Below are positions 45,701-57,909 of a DNA stretch of 64,000 bases, piece by piece. The stretch is from Euonymus europaeus. Lineage: Eukaryota; Streptophyta; Magnoliopsida; Celastrales; Celastraceae. The notes beneath the pieces are model-generated. The model worked only from the letters and a program-made list of their open reading frames with translations, was not told the DNA's origin and did not search any database. The stretch spans positions 16,693,001-16,757,000 of the forward strand of contig OY756972.1 in NCBI GenBank assembly GCA_963580455.1, in the 5' to 3' direction. The number at the start of each line of letters is the position of its first letter. Position 1 is the stretch's first letter. The translations under genes were made by a program, and so were the position numbers.

Positions 45701-45704
45701 GAAG

Positions 45705-46562
45705 CTACGTACTTCTTGTGGCTCCTTTCTGAGTGTGTTTGGTTTGTTTACCCTTAATACAGTCCACACACACTTTTAAATCTAACCAATCCAATTTTGG
45801 GAGGATTCCTTCCTTTTCTAATCTTCCCATTCTTTCTTTGGATATGTGTTCTAGTCTTTTATGCCACAAGAAGGATGATTGCTCGTTTGATGAGCTACGT
45901 TTAGTTCCAACTTTATGATGCAAGGTAACTAAGGATTGGAAAAAATTTGGTTCAAGGTTTATTTGGTACAAAAAATTAATCAAAATTTTGGAACCAATAA
46001 TAGAAGAATATTTAGATAAAGTGAAGCCATCATTTCTGAAACTGAATGAAAAGCTATCAATGTCAAGTTTGGACAATGAAATCAAATTACGAGAAATAGA
46101 AGAGACATAAAAGGTATCATATAGATTCAAACAAAATTCAAAATTCAAAATCAAGCGAAAGGTTCCTACGGCTTCAACTTTGGCTTTTTGTCTGTTTCCC
46201 ATATAAGGAAAGGCTTCATTTGGCTTTATGTTCTGCGTCATATGATATCCCTGCATCGTATTTGAAACATGAGTACATGATCCAAAATCAATCCACCAAG
46301 TATTAAAAGGAACTTCAATTAAATTTGACTCAAAACATACTAAAGCCAAAGGCTTACCTTTCTTTTTGAACCATGTTCTGCGTTTTATGCGGTCTTTCTG
46401 AAAGTGTCCAATTTTCTTACAGAAATGACACTTTTCATCTTTTTTTTCCTTCCTTGTGGCGGGTTTCGAAGATCCATTCTGATTGGGATGGCCACGCTTC
46501 ACGACAAGATGTGCCACATGACTGTTGTGCTGTTTCAGTCTCCCTTCCTCATGGACCAACAT
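45705..46562 (-). pseudogene. copia Gag tail, protease and integrase zinc region
   Basis: This 285-codon frame runs in polyprotein order. The zinc knuckle is CHFCKKIGHFQKDR, with the last Cys replaced by Arg. The protease motif is WWIDFGSCTHV, where the usual D-[ST]-G is DFG. The GAG-pre-integrase region is LWHKRLEHISKERM...CVDCIKGKQTKH with its HHCC ligands. It ends in a stop at ATRST. Both changed motifs suggest loss of function before or after insertion. Confidence 0.75.
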
Positions 46563-46718
46563 ACTTTAAAGCTCATTTACATTCCATTTATCTTTAATAG
46601 TATCATAATTGGTCTGAAAAAGGTCCATATTCATGAGGTAAGGAATTTAGGACAAATTGTACGAGAAAATAGTCATCTACATGCCCAAAGTCTTAACTTT
46701 GCAGCAAGATTGGTCATC

Positions 46719-47144
46719 TCAATTATGTGGTTCAACCACAAGTTTTCCAACAAGAGATTTATCAGCAATGCGGATGTGATCTTTGACAATATTAAGATAT
46801 TCATTCGCTTTCTGTGTTTCAGGTAAAGAAGTTTTGATATTTGCGACAATCGTCATTTGCAAGAACATAAGGCTTAATCGGTCAAACCTAGAGCTTGCTT
46901 TATGAATGGCCTTCTCATCCTCATTACTCTCATCAGTGAGAGTAGTAGGCTCATCCTTAAGAAGACACATGTCAAGATCTAAGACCTCCAGACTGAACTG
47001 TGCTTGCTCATACCACTCAGAAAAATTAGTTCCATCACACCTAGGGACGTTAGCAACTTGGGAATGAAGTGCTACAGGAATAGTATTAGCATCTGCATCA
47101 TTAATCATGCTCACATTAACATAAATATTACAACATGTATGCAA
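46719..47144 (-). pseudogene. copia Gag N-terminal region
   Basis: About 140 codons with PRCDGTNFSEWYEQAQFSLEVLDLDMCL, the DUF4219/UBN2-like start of plant copia Gag. A second frame downstream (46700-46565) continues it, so a frameshift separates it from the knuckle region. Confidence 0.7.
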
Positions 47145-47884
47145 GACAGTAAATAATCGATGTTATTTAAATCAAATAACGATAATATATTAATTAACTA
47201 AGAAAATATGCATTTGTGGATCTACTATTATTTTCTAGTCAATAAAATATTATCTATTCATGTTTATTCAAGCAAATAATTGGACCTGTGGGCAGCCTAA
47301 TTAATACCAACGATTAAATTCGAAACCAAATTCTTTTTGGAACCTTTGGGCAACCAAAAACATACATGGTTCGAATGAATTCAATAATATTAATACTTAT
47401 AATTATGGAATGAATTATCACTGAGGTGAAAAATAAACCATCTTAATTGAGCATTAATTTTAATAATTCCAAATACCAAATTAATTAGACATTACAAGTC
47501 ACAACCCATCACTCCCAATCTTTAATGATAATCACGATCAAAGTGCAATTACTAAGTTTCAAATTTATTACTAGAAATTTAAAAGCCAATGATACACAGG
47601 TGGAGTTTAAAAGCAAGATTTCAAAGCACTTAAAACCAATGATGACAACAATTAACAACCTTTAATATAAGCTATTTCTCTGGTTAATCGACTATAACAA
47701 TTGCTTACAGATTCAATCATATAATGACAGCAACTCACCAAAACAAAATACATTATGATTCTTGTACAAAAAACCCCAACAAAACAAGTCTAACCCGAAT
47801 TCATAATTCCTTGACTTTCGAAAAAAGGAACAACAACAACCACAGATCATTGTTTATGGGAAAATCATGAGATTTACAACCTCG

Positions 47885-47898
47885 GCTCCGATACCCCA
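47885..47898 (-). other. primer-binding site of the copia element
   Basis: The minus strand reads GGGTATCGGAGCC next to the 5' LTR edge. The duplicate at 49285-49297 reads TGGTATCGGAGCC. Both fit the tRNA-iMet class (TGGTATCAGAGCC) with one transition. Confidence 0.7.
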
Positions 47899-47985
47899 TG
47901 AAAATTTATTCATCGATCAAAATTAAATACATCATACAATCGATTTATCTAGGATCTTTAATCAACATTATTTTCACACTTATAA
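47899..47985 (-). mobile_element. 5' LTR of the minus-strand copia element, part A
   Basis: TGAAAATTTATTCATCG through ATTTTCACAC matches the first 85 or so bases of the 3' LTR (42391 on). It is interrupted here by the Harbinger element; the rest resumes at about 53351. Confidence 0.8.
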
Positions 47986-50109
47986 TATGTGTTTGGGCTC
48001 ATGTTTACCAGTCCACGTTCACATCAAGACTTAGACGCAACGGGCTTAAATCGTTTAGAGCCCACACGTTTTGCGTTCCGGTCATGCCACACTTATAAAA
48101 CACGTTGAAGCCCACATTTCTTTCTCCTTTCTTTCACAATTTTGAATTTAGCTTCTACAAAGCTCCGTTGCTAGCAACCACACCACCATCGATGAAGATT
48201 TAGGTAGGTTACTGCCCCTTGTTTTCCTCTCTCTCTCTCTCTCTCGTTTCCCTTGGCTAACTCTCTCAATCTGTGCAATCTTCACAGACAAACCGATCGC
48301 GAAGTCCACCTACTTCTAACAGTAGTTTAGGTACATGATTCCAACCCCCTTTGCCCCTTGTTTTTCCTTTAGCCCTGTATTCCTCTCTCTTGCCTCTCTC
48401 GTGCAGCACTTGATCTTCTCTGTTTGAATGGACTGTATTATTTGATAGATTTTTTGTATTTGATATGTGAAATTCTAGGGTTTGTTGCTCCAAGTGCCTC
48501 TGTCAATTGCTTTGGTTATGTCTGTTATCGTTACATTTTTTAAATTAACTTGCCGACTCATTTATGTGATTGTTGTGGTTCTGCCTCTTTATTTGGCCAT
48601 TCTACGGAGGTTGTGCACACACTATATTGCTAGCTTTGTAATGAATTATGGATATATTGAGTTTTGTTGTAGTATCTGGAACTGATATGAATGTTGATCT
48701 TAATTTCATGTTACTAGATTCGAAACCAAATTCTTTTTGGAACCTTTGGGCAACCAAAAACATACATGGTTCGAATTAATTCAATAATATTAATACTTAT
48801 AATTATGGACTGAATTATCACTGTGGTGAAAAATAAACCATCTTAATTGAGCATTAATTTTAATAATTCCAAATACCAAATTAATTAGACATTACAAGTC
48901 ACAACCCATCACTCCCAATCTTTAATGATAATCACGATCAAAGTGCAATTACTAAGTTTCAAATTTATTACTAGAAATTTAAAAGCCAATGATACACGGG
49001 TGGAGTTTAAAAGCAATATTTCAAAGCACTTAAAACCAATGATGACAACAATTAATAGCCTTGAATATAAGCTATTTCTCTAGTTAATTGACTATAACAG
49101 TTGCTTACAGATTCAATCATATAATGACAGCAACTCACCAAAACAAAATACATTATGATTCTTGTACAACAAACCCCAACCAAACAAGTCTAAACCGAAT
49201 TCATAATCCATTGACTTTCGAAAAAAGGAACAACAACAACCACATATCATTGTTTATGGAAAAATCATGAGATTTACAACCTCGGCTCCGATACCACATG
49301 AATATTTATTCATCGATCAAAATTAAATACATCATACAATTGATTTATCTAGGATCTTCAATCAATTTTCACACATATAGTATGTGTTTGGGCTCATGTT
49401 TACCAGTCCACATTCACCTCAAGACTTAGACGCCACGGGCTTAAATCGTTTGGAGTCCACACGTTTTGCATTCTGGTCATGCCACACTTATGAAACATGT
49501 TGAAGCCCACGTTTCTTTCTCTTTTGTTTCACAGTTTTGAATTCAGCTTCTAAGAAGCTCTATCGTGAGTAGCCACACCATCATCGACGATGATTTAGGT
49601 TGGTTACTGCCCATTGTTTTCCTCTCTCTCTCCGTACCCGCTTCCCTCGTTTAACTCTCTCAATCTGTGCAATCTTCACAGACAAACCGGCCGCGAAGTC
49701 CGCCTACTTCTAACAGTAGTTTAGGTACGTGATTCCAACCCCCTTCGCCCCTTGTTTTTCCTTTAGCTCTATATTCCTCTCTCTTACCTCTCTCGTGCAG
49801 CATTTGATCTTCTCTGTTCGAATGGACTTTATTATTTGATAGATTTTTTATATTTGATATGTGAAATTCTAGGGTTTGTTTCTCCAATTGCCTCTTTCAA
49901 TTGCTTTGATTGTGTCTATTATTGTTACATTTTTTAAATTAACATGCCAACTCATTTATATGATTATTGTGGTTGTGCCTTCTTATTTGGCCATTCTATT
50001 GAGGTTGTGCACACATTATATTGCTAGTTTTGTAAGGAATTATGGATATATTGAGCTTTGTTGTAGTATCTGGAACTGATATGAATGCTGATCTTAGTTT
50101 CATGTTACT

Positions 50110-51125
50110 GAATGGTGATCCTAAAGTAAATAGGTGGAGAAAATTACTTGAATTTGGACATGGTTTGTAAAATTAATGTGCATCAAATACCTCATTGGCA
50201 TTAACATTATTAGTAGGAAGTGGCAAGCCAACTATCCCTAACCCACATAAACTATTCTTTTAGTTTAAAAACCTTATTCTGATTTAGCTTCTTGATTGTT
50301 TTGGGAAATGATAGTGTACTGGATCAACATTTTACTTTCATTTGTGGTTCAATATTTGTTCATCCTTTTTCTTGATTAGGCTGGATGTATTGGTCCCTTT
50401 CTGTGCTACCAAAGGTGAAATACATTTATAAAGTACTGGATAACTTGTTGCTTCAAAGTAAATTTTTTACATAAATCAGACCTTGTTGGTGGTGTCGAAA
50501 TTGGCATTTTGATTCCCATTACCCAAGTCTTTTACTTTTCTAATGAAAATCTAATGAGATTTATTTGCACTTATTTATTGTCATCTACTGCCCCCCGACT
50601 TGTTATAATTCACTGTCTGACTTAAACTTTTCTTGACAAAGATTTTACTATGTAGATTTTGTCACACATTGTTGCTATCATTATGGATTCAAGTCTTCTA
50701 GGAAAATCTATTCTAGACAGAAATTTATTTGATGATCGTGATATGGATTAAAGATGTTAGTGACCCACAATAATCTTTTACTTTTCTAGTATATAACCTA
50801 GGTACTGGAAACTCTAGATTTATCTTCAGTTATGGCCTTTATGGATGCATGGTAATGGGGTCTTTCAATTGGTTTCTTTTTAATTTTCAGTTATGGCCTT
50901 TATGGATGTATGGTAATGGGGTCTTTCAGTTGGTTTCCTATTTAAGTAATTTGGTTTTTTTCTTCTTTCCATTGAACTTTGTGGGACCTGAAGTTAGCCT
51001 TGGCATGGAACTAGTATGAAATATTTGAGTTGTAGATGATTCTTGCTATTGATGCTTCCGATTGATTTGTATAATTATAATATATTATGCATTTGCACTA
51101 TTTGTTGCCCCTGCCACATAGTAGT
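50110..51125 (+). other. Harbinger element 5' region, no coding frame
   Basis: Probable leader/intron sequence of the Myb/SANT ORF. GGCCTTTATGGATG-ATGGTAATGGGGTCTTTCA occurs twice about 65 bp apart (50835 and 50897), a short internal duplication. The promoter-like (CT) tract at 48226-48246 and its partner near 49620 lie in the duplicated units upstream. Confidence 0.5.
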
Positions 51126-52176
51126 ATGAGCAATACTGTGACACCTCCTGTGGACAAGGTGAATTGGGACTAAGCTCAAACCAAAAATTTTGTCGATCTT
51201 TGTGTGCAACAAGTCAATGAAGGGAAGAGGCCCGGATCACACTTTACCAAGGAAGGTTGGCAGAGGATAGTTGCAGGGTTTGAAGAAAAATCGAGAAGTG
51301 ATATGATCAACATCAACTGAAGAACAAGTCGGATAACCTGAAGAAATAGTACAAATTGTTTCAGAAATTAAGGCTTCATGACACGGGCACTGGATGAGAT
51401 AGTGTTCGTAACACTATTCTTGCTGATAATGACTGATGGGAGAGAAGAATTAAGGTGAGTTCTATTGTAAGAAATTATCTTCATATGCTATATTAGTATC
51501 CTATAATTTGAGTATTAAATTTTTTATATTTCATTACAGGAAGACAAAAAGGTGGCAAAATTCAGATTTCAGGGACTTGAATACTTGGAGCAATTGGAAA
51601 AGCTTTTTCGATGGGTTGTGTGCAACTGGAGAATTTACTTACATTCATGGAGCATCAAACCAGAGTGAGGACCTCCCGAGGACTAGCACCAGTGACAATC
51701 TCAAGTTTGCGGTCCTCGGTTCTGATGAATCTTATGATCCGGAGTACAACATCAGTAACAAGGATGCCAATGAAGTCAGCAGCTCCCCCACTTAGCCACA
51801 TAGATAAGGTAGGAGGAGGTCTACCACTCCTGGGACTCGACAGAAGAAAAAAAAGAAGCTCAAGGCATCTGATTATCGTGAAGAGATAAGCAAGTCTTTG
51901 GGGAAACTAGTATCAGCTGTGAATAGTCGTACTCATACGATGACTGCCCCTCCCCCTACCCTTACCCCTCCAGCTTCTACTACTCTTTCAGAATCCAAGA
52001 CCAAAATTGCAGATTGTATGCAAATTTTGGAGGAAATTTCAGAGACTGCTGAGATTGGTGATTTGCTTATGCTTGCATTCAAGTTATTTCAAAAGAAAGA
52101 GGAGCGTGAGTTCTTCACAGCTATGATACGCAGGGACTGGCAGCTTGCATATCTGAAGATGAAGTTTGTAGAATAG
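51126..52176 (+). pseudogene. Harbinger ORF1, Myb/SANT-like DNA-binding protein
   Basis: Starts MSNTVTPPVDKVNWD, then an in-frame stop. NFVDLCVQQVNEGKRPGSHF and KEGWQRIVAGFEEKS follow, the trihelix/Myb-SANT-like domain typical of plant PIF/Harbinger ORF1 proteins, which help the transposase bind element ends. An intron (donor AAG|GTGAGT at 51454/51455, acceptor TTACAG, next exon from 51540) leads to KKVAKFRFQGLEYLEQLEKLF. A frameshift then changes to FDGLCATGEFTYIHGAS. The C-terminal helix DLLMLAFKLFQKKEEREFF ends near 52176. Several stops and frameshifts disable it. Confidence 0.7.
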
Positions 52177-52467
52177 CAGGGTTCTAGTGCATCAGGCACC
52201 CAATGAAGATTTCGTGAACCTTTGTCATTGGATTGGTAACTTGATTTTATTAATAAATGTTGGCTTTTTGGACTTTGGTTGAGATGAAATTTGTTGGAGG
52301 ATTTTTTTTTTTTTAGTACGTGTCTTTTTATAATCAGATTTTATTTTATATTTATGATGATTAAGCTGAAATTTGGTTGTGATGGTGTGTTTTTTTCCTA
52401 TTTTTTAATTCATGAAGATGATGTAAACTGGATATTGATCCAATTTTTTCTTTTATATCAACAGGAG

Positions 52468-53011
52468 ATGGATCACGATTATGGTGAACATAATGAACTT
52501 TTTGAGCTTGATGAAACTGTGGCTATCATTGGTGGTGCACTGGTTGCCTATAGTGAGGTCTTGGACTATATCCGACGCACACCCTATTGGAAATCTTCAT
52601 ATTCTTGCCATATGTACATTAGGGATCTACTAAATGGTAGTACGAGGAGATGATTGGCTATTTTGAGGATGGACAAAAGGATTTTCAGGGAATTATGTTG
52701 TGAGTTGAGCACAATGTATGGGTTGAAGGGCACAAGAAAAATGACTGTACAGGAGATGGTTGGTATATTCGTTTACATCATAGCAAATGGAGTTGATAAT
52801 CGAGCAGTGCATGATAGATTCCATGGAGAAACGGTGCATCGCCACTTCCATAGCGTGCTGAAGAGTTTGAAGAAGATGTCGCGTGATATTGTTCGACCGA
52901 GGGATCCAACATTTTCAACAACACTGAAGCATATAAAGGATAATGAAATATGTTATCCATATGGCTGTCACACGCGACATGATTACTGCGGAGTTATTTG
53001 AGCATTACTAG
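52468..53011 (+). pseudogene. HARBI1-type transposase, N-terminal third joined to the C-terminus
   Basis: Starts MDHDYGEHNELFELDE after a candidate acceptor CAACAG. It continues RDLLNGSTRR, one in-frame TGA (52651), then RMDKRIFRELCCELST and MYGLKGTRKMTVQEMVGIF. The last recognisable N-terminal block is GETVHRHFHSVLKSLKKM. These are the helix-turn-helix blocks of Harbinger transposases. At 52961 the other frame reads MAVTRDMITAELFEHY then stop, like the very end of the family. The DDE catalytic domain that should lie between has been deleted. Confidence 0.7.
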
Positions 53012-53350
53012 TTTTTTATACTTATAAAAGATTCATGTAGTTGTCTATGAATTTTATTACATTTGCACGTATTTTCCAATGTAATTGTGATGTAATTTGT
53101 GATGACTTTATTAATCATAATTACAACTGTCCTAAATTATTTGGGTTACGTATTTATAAAAAATATTTAATAAATTAAGGTTAATACAATTTATGTTTAC
53201 AATAATACTATAATTTATACGTGAAAATGCTAAACTGCGCTCAAACTCACCTCACCACAATTTAAAAAGTGATGTGCCAAACGCTTAACTGCGTTTAGGA
53301 TCACCTCACAGTCCACAGTTTTATACCTCACAGCACTTTACAGCAATCCC

Positions 53351-53740
53351 AAACATCATAAACATTAATGTATAAGAAAACGTACCTTGAGCATCCAAAT
53401 TACAAACCTTGATCTTGAAGAAACACCCCTTGAACAATCAACAAAAATCAGTTTCTCTCAGTTCTCTATATTTCGTTAGTGTTGTAATTTTTGCGTCATG
53501 TCAGATGAAAGTTAGTAGTGTATACATAGATAGGGAGAAGACCTAGGTTTTCCACTTAACCCTTAAATCTCAACTGTCCATCACAATTAGAGAGTTTTAT
53601 TAGGAAAACAACTCAAATAACATTAAAATTCTAATTATTAGAAGTTAGAGATTCAACTAAAATCTTGTCAAATAATAATTGTTATGCGGATCACAATAAT
53701 AAGAAACAAATAATAATAAACGATATTATTATTTCTTACA
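53351..53740 (-). mobile_element. 5' LTR of the minus-strand copia element, part B
   Basis: AAACATCATAAACATTAATG through ATTATTATTTCTTACA matches 42480-42884. Together with part A it gives about 477 bp, close to the 494 bp of the 3' LTR. Confidence 0.8.
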
Positions 53741-53759
53741 GATTATTCAGAACAGTGAC

Positions 53760-54096
53760 TGTTAAAGTATATTTGGGAAGATATTGGATACTAGTTCTAC
53801 CATAGGTGGAAGATGATTGTTATCTTTGGGCTTGATTATTGGGCTTCAATTCTTATGTATCGTTTCTATTATTTGGGCTTATTTTTAGTATGTTACTGGG
53901 TTTATGTTGTTTGGGTTCTTAGTTCAAATTACTGTATTGTTACAACAGTCATCTTTGTGACCGTTGTGACATCTTCTCTAGTTGATATATCATCTGCATC
54001 TCTTCTTTGTAACTTGAGTGTTTTTCAGTTACTAGAAAAAAATTCTTTCAAGCCTCATCTTCTTCTTTCTTTCTTACAAGCTTTTTCAATTTTTCA
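53760..54096 (+). mobile_element. 5' LTR of a plus-strand copia element (337 bp)
   Basis: Starts TGTTAAAGTATATTTGGG and ends CAATTTTTCA immediately before the primer site. The start is inferred from the TGTT...CA form; no partner LTR exists in the window. The open frame 53813-54118 inside it is T-rich chance coding. Confidence 0.6.
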
Positions 54097-54108
54097 TGGT
54101 ATGAGCAA
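54097..54108 (+). other. primer-binding site of the plus-strand copia element
   Basis: TGGTATGAGCAA lies directly after the LTR end, a degenerate tRNA-iMet site (TGGTATCAGAGC). The gag ATG follows at 54153. Confidence 0.6.
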
Positions 54109-54152
54109 AGCGATTTGAAAGTTTACAAACGCAATACTATCTTTAGATAAAA

Positions 54153-57100
54153 ATGAATCAAACAGAGCAGAATACTGGAGCACTTGGGAACTTGATGTCT
54201 TAAGGTTCATAGCTTCTCAATCCATACAACATTCTACCATTAGACTTTGCTATCACAAGTCTGGTTTTTATCAAATTCAATGATTCAAATTACAATTTCT
54301 AGAGCAACAGTGTGATTGATGCTCTAGAATCATGAAACAAGATGAGGTTCATTGATGGAACCTTGAAGATGCCTGACTCCACAAGCTCAGATTACTTACT
54401 CTAGAAAAGTAACAACTCTATGATAAAGAGGTGGATCTCTAGGTGTGTTGATGAAAAAAATCATGGTAAGTCTTTCTAAATCCATATTTGCATATGAACC
54501 GTGGAGCATCTTAAATAGCAGGTATACAAAGAAAAATAGAACAAGGATCTACCAAATTCTCAGAGATATCTCAAATTCAAAGCAAGGTAGTTTAAGCATC
54601 ACAGATTACTACACAAAGATCAAGACGCTTTGGGATGAATAGGGCAAACACAAAAAGAGGCCCAAATGCAATTGTGGGAACTGTGACTTTTTCAAATATG
54701 TGCTTGATCAAGAGGAGGAAGAGAGGTTGATGCAATTCTTGATGGGACTAAATGACACCTATTAGAGTCTTAGTACTCAGATTCAACATATGAATCTCTT
54801 ACCGGATGTTAACAATGCTCTGGGAATATTAATGGAGGAAGAGACAAAGTTGTCAATGGGAGATGACATTGAAATAAACAAGGATTCCATGGCTATGAAT
54901 GTTCAGAGAAACCAAGGGACAAAGCAGCACTCAAATAGTAATACAAATAATCAAAGGCAGCAAACCAACCAGAAAGTCAAAGGAATTTTTTTGTAGGTAC
55001 TGCAAGAAAAACAACCACAACATAGAAAATTACTTCAATATTCACAGTTTTCCTAGTGATCACAATGCAAAAAGGCAGAGAGTTGATCAGGGAAATTGGA
55101 ACCAGAGCAAGAGTCATACTAAAAATCAAGTTGAGAGTCACGTGAATGAAAAGATGGAGCTTAAAAATGATCAATATTGCCAACTTATTTCTTTGCTAAA
55201 ATAAAAAAGGGAATGCACCTGAAACAACTTCAAGCTCCCATATTGGAACTATAGCAACAGTTAGAGGTACATTTAATTTTCAAGCAAGCAAGAAAACACA
55301 CAAATGGATATTGGATAATGGAGTCTCAGACCATGTGGTGTGTGGTCTTGACTTGCTTGACTCATACATTAAGGCAAATGATTCATATGTGATATTACCT
55401 ACTAGACAAACTTTTTTTGTGACACATATTGGTATGCTTAAATTGAAAAATGGTATAATGCTGAAAAAATGTGTTGTGTGTTCATTCTTTTTCATTGAAC
55501 CTGGTTTCTATAAATAGACTGACTCAAGATAGGAAATATATTCAGTTAATTTTGCACATGGAAAATGTGAAATACAGGAATTGAACACATTAAAGAAGAC
55601 TGGAATGGGAGTTTTACATAATGGGCTGTATTTGATCAAGTATTTTGAAGGTTTAGGCAAATCCAGAGAGCAAGCTCTAAATGCAACCTTCTCCTGGCAT
55701 GATAGTCTAGGACATCCTTCAAATCATGTAATTAGTTTATTAGGACATGATTTTCATCAATAATTGAAAGATTGTAATGAATGTATGCTAGCTACGATGA
55801 AAAGAGCTCCCTTTGCTACAAGTAGGACCATGAGTTGTAATCCTTTTGAATTAGTACATATTGACATTTGGGGCCCTAACCATATTGTTTCAAGTGATGG
55901 ATATAAATACTTTCTCACTATTGTTGATGATCACAGCAACAATACTTGGGTTTACTTAATGATTAATAAAGGAGAAACAAGAAAATATATAGAAATATTT
56001 GTGAATTACACCAAGAGACAGTTTAATAAAAATGTTAAGATCATAATAAGTGATTTTACACCAAAGATCATGTAACTATACACCACAAAAAAATGGTGTG
56101 GTGGAGAGGAAACACCAACACACTTAGAGGTGGCTAGAACATTAAGAATTAAAGCTGATATGCCATAAATTTATTGGAGGTATTGTGTTCAAAATGTTGT
56201 AGTCTTAATAAATAGACTGTCATCAGATATACTACATAAGAGATTACCTTTTGAAATTTTACACAAAGAAGAATTTGATTACAGTGTCTTGAGGACTTTT
56301 GGATGCTTATGTTTTGCAAGAGATAACAAACCAAGAATTTCTAAGTTTGACAGGAGAGGAAGAGCTTGTGTATTTCTAGGCTATCAATTAGGAATCAAAA
56401 GATATAAAGTGATGGATCCTGAGACACATGAAGTGTTTATTTCTAGAGATGTCAAATTTAGGGAAGATGAGTTCCCTTTTAAAGGTAAAATAGATGACAC
56501 AAGTAAACAATCTCAAGCAAATGAGAAAACTAAAAAGACGCTGGTTGAAAATGAGTCTGAAATAGAAAACCTTAGTGATTGTTAGTGAAAGAGAAAAAGG
56601 AAATTATCAAGTTACTTAGAACATTATGAATGTAACATTAATGCCATTATTGTCAAGAATAAATATCTTAAACGAATGATTGATAACAAAAATTACACGC
56701 CTCAACATAAGAGCTATATGTGTTCTGTGGATGCTGAAACTGAATGTACTTCTTACAAAATAGCCTGTAAAAATGATAAATGGTGCTCTGCCATGGATTA
56801 AGAAATGCAAGCTCTATTAGAAAACAACACTTCGAAAATAATACCAATACCTAAAGATAGGAAACCAATTGGGTGTAAATGGGTATATAAAATTAAGCAT
56901 AACTCAGATGGCACAGTGGAAAGATTTAAAGCTAGGTTGGTCGCTTTAGGATACAACCAATGTAAGAATTTTGATTATACATAGTCATTTTCCCCTGTGG
57001 TCAAAATGACTACTGTAAGGCTATTTCTAACTCTAGCCGGCATGCATAATTGGTTTATAGAACATGTTGATGTTCATAATGATTTTTTAAATGGAAAACT

Positions 57101-57770
57101 TAATGAGACAGTTTATATGAAACCACCTCGAGGGTACTATATCAAAGATGGTCATGTATGTAAATTGAACAAATCAATTTATGGCTTGAAACAAGCTTCA
57201 AAACAATGGAATGAGAAGTGTAAAGAAACTTTACTGTATTATGGATTTATGCAATCTAAGTGTGACTACTCTTTATTTCAATATAGAGAAAGAAAAAGGG
57301 TTGTGATTTTATTGCTTTATGTGGATGACATGGCCATAGGTGGTAATGATCAAATACTAATTAATGATCTTAAGAGACACATTAGTACACATTTTAAGAT
57401 CAAAGAATTAGGTCTCCTAAGATATTTTATAGGCATAGAAGTTAACAGATCCAAATAGGGAATGTTCATAAATCAAAGAAAATACATGGTAGACTTGTTA
57501 AATGAGACTAACCATTTTACTTGCAAAGCTGGTCATACCCTTCTTGACACTGCTATACACTTGCATTCTAGTTCTGGATCTGAATTGCAGGAACCTATTC
57601 AATACAGGAGAATAATTGGTAAGCTTATGTATCTCACATTAATGAGACCTGATATCACATTTTCAGTTAATCATTTAGCTCAATTCATGCAAAGACCTAC
57701 TGATATTCATCTAAATGTGGCTCATAAAATTCTAAGATATATAAAATTTGTGGCCCATCTAATCAATCAG
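54153..57770 (+). pseudogene. copia Gag-Pol polyprotein (broken, 3' truncated)
   Basis: Domains in order across many stops and frameshifts: Gag/UBN2 (54153-54970, ARYTKK-like and SITDYYTKIKTLWDE); zinc knuckle CRYCKKNNHNIENY with the last Cys changed; protease WILDNGVSDHVVCG, where the usual DSG is DNG; and GAG-pre-integrase SWHDSLGHPS and CNECMLATMK. Integrase follows with HIDIWGP and TIVDDHS, but its third acidic region is damaged (stop at about 56073). RT keeps KARLVALGYNQ, HVDVHNDFLNGKL, SIYGLKQASKQW and an intact LLYVDDMAIGG box (about 57320). A stop at 57457 and loss of everything after KILRYIK remove RNase H, the 3' LTR and the target site. Confidence 0.8.
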
Positions 57771-57909
57771 ATGACCAGGAGGCAGATCCCACATCACAAA
57801 TTTTGTGTGAGATCCCGCCTAGGAGCCTGGCCATATATATGTTTTAATTTTTTGGGCAGTGCAAAAAAAATTCGGGAAGTTTTCTAATCCAACTGAGATT
57901 CCTAATTGA
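57771..57909. other. unassigned fragment between copia truncation and hAT element
   Basis: GATCCCACATCACAAATTTT and TGTGTGAGATCCCGCCTAGG do not continue the copia RNase H. It may be a remnant of another repeat into which the hAT element jumped. Confidence 0.35.

Larger units (their letters stand above)
47318..50109. repeat. tandem duplication, two 1.4-kb units
   Basis: Unit 1 (47318-48715) and unit 2 (48718-50109) both begin ATTCGAAACCAAATTC and end CATGTTACT. Each contains copia leader DNA, the primer-binding site (GGCTCCGATACC), the start of the 5' LTR and about 720 bp of the left end of the Harbinger element. Minus-strand 75-codon frames at 48493-48266 and 49887-49660 are the same sequence in both units. 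They differ at scattered positions and small indels. Confidence 0.92.
47986..53350 (+). mobile_element. PIF/Harbinger element (about 5.4 kb) inserted in the copia LTR
   Basis: The left end carries TGTTTGGG (47990-47997) and the right end CCCAAACA (53348-53355), an 8-bp inverted repeat overlapping LTR sequence. Inside lie both Harbinger genes in order: a Myb/SANT-like DNA-binding ORF and a HARBI1-type transposase, both on the plus strand and both broken. The first 720 bp occur twice because of the tandem duplication. Near the right end (53240-53345), CACCTCAC and AACTGCGTTTAGG-like words recur, as in subterminal regions. Edges are good to about 10 bp; the 3-bp target duplication is uncertain (TAA left, CAA right). 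Confidence 0.7.

Noticed and set aside
53741..53759. Target duplication of the minus-strand copia element
   Set aside because: The pentamers flanking the element (CAGTA and GATTA) differ, so no duplication can be claimed.
53813..54118. 101-codon membrane-like protein
   Set aside because: Hydrophobic translation of a T-rich copia LTR reaching into the primer site.
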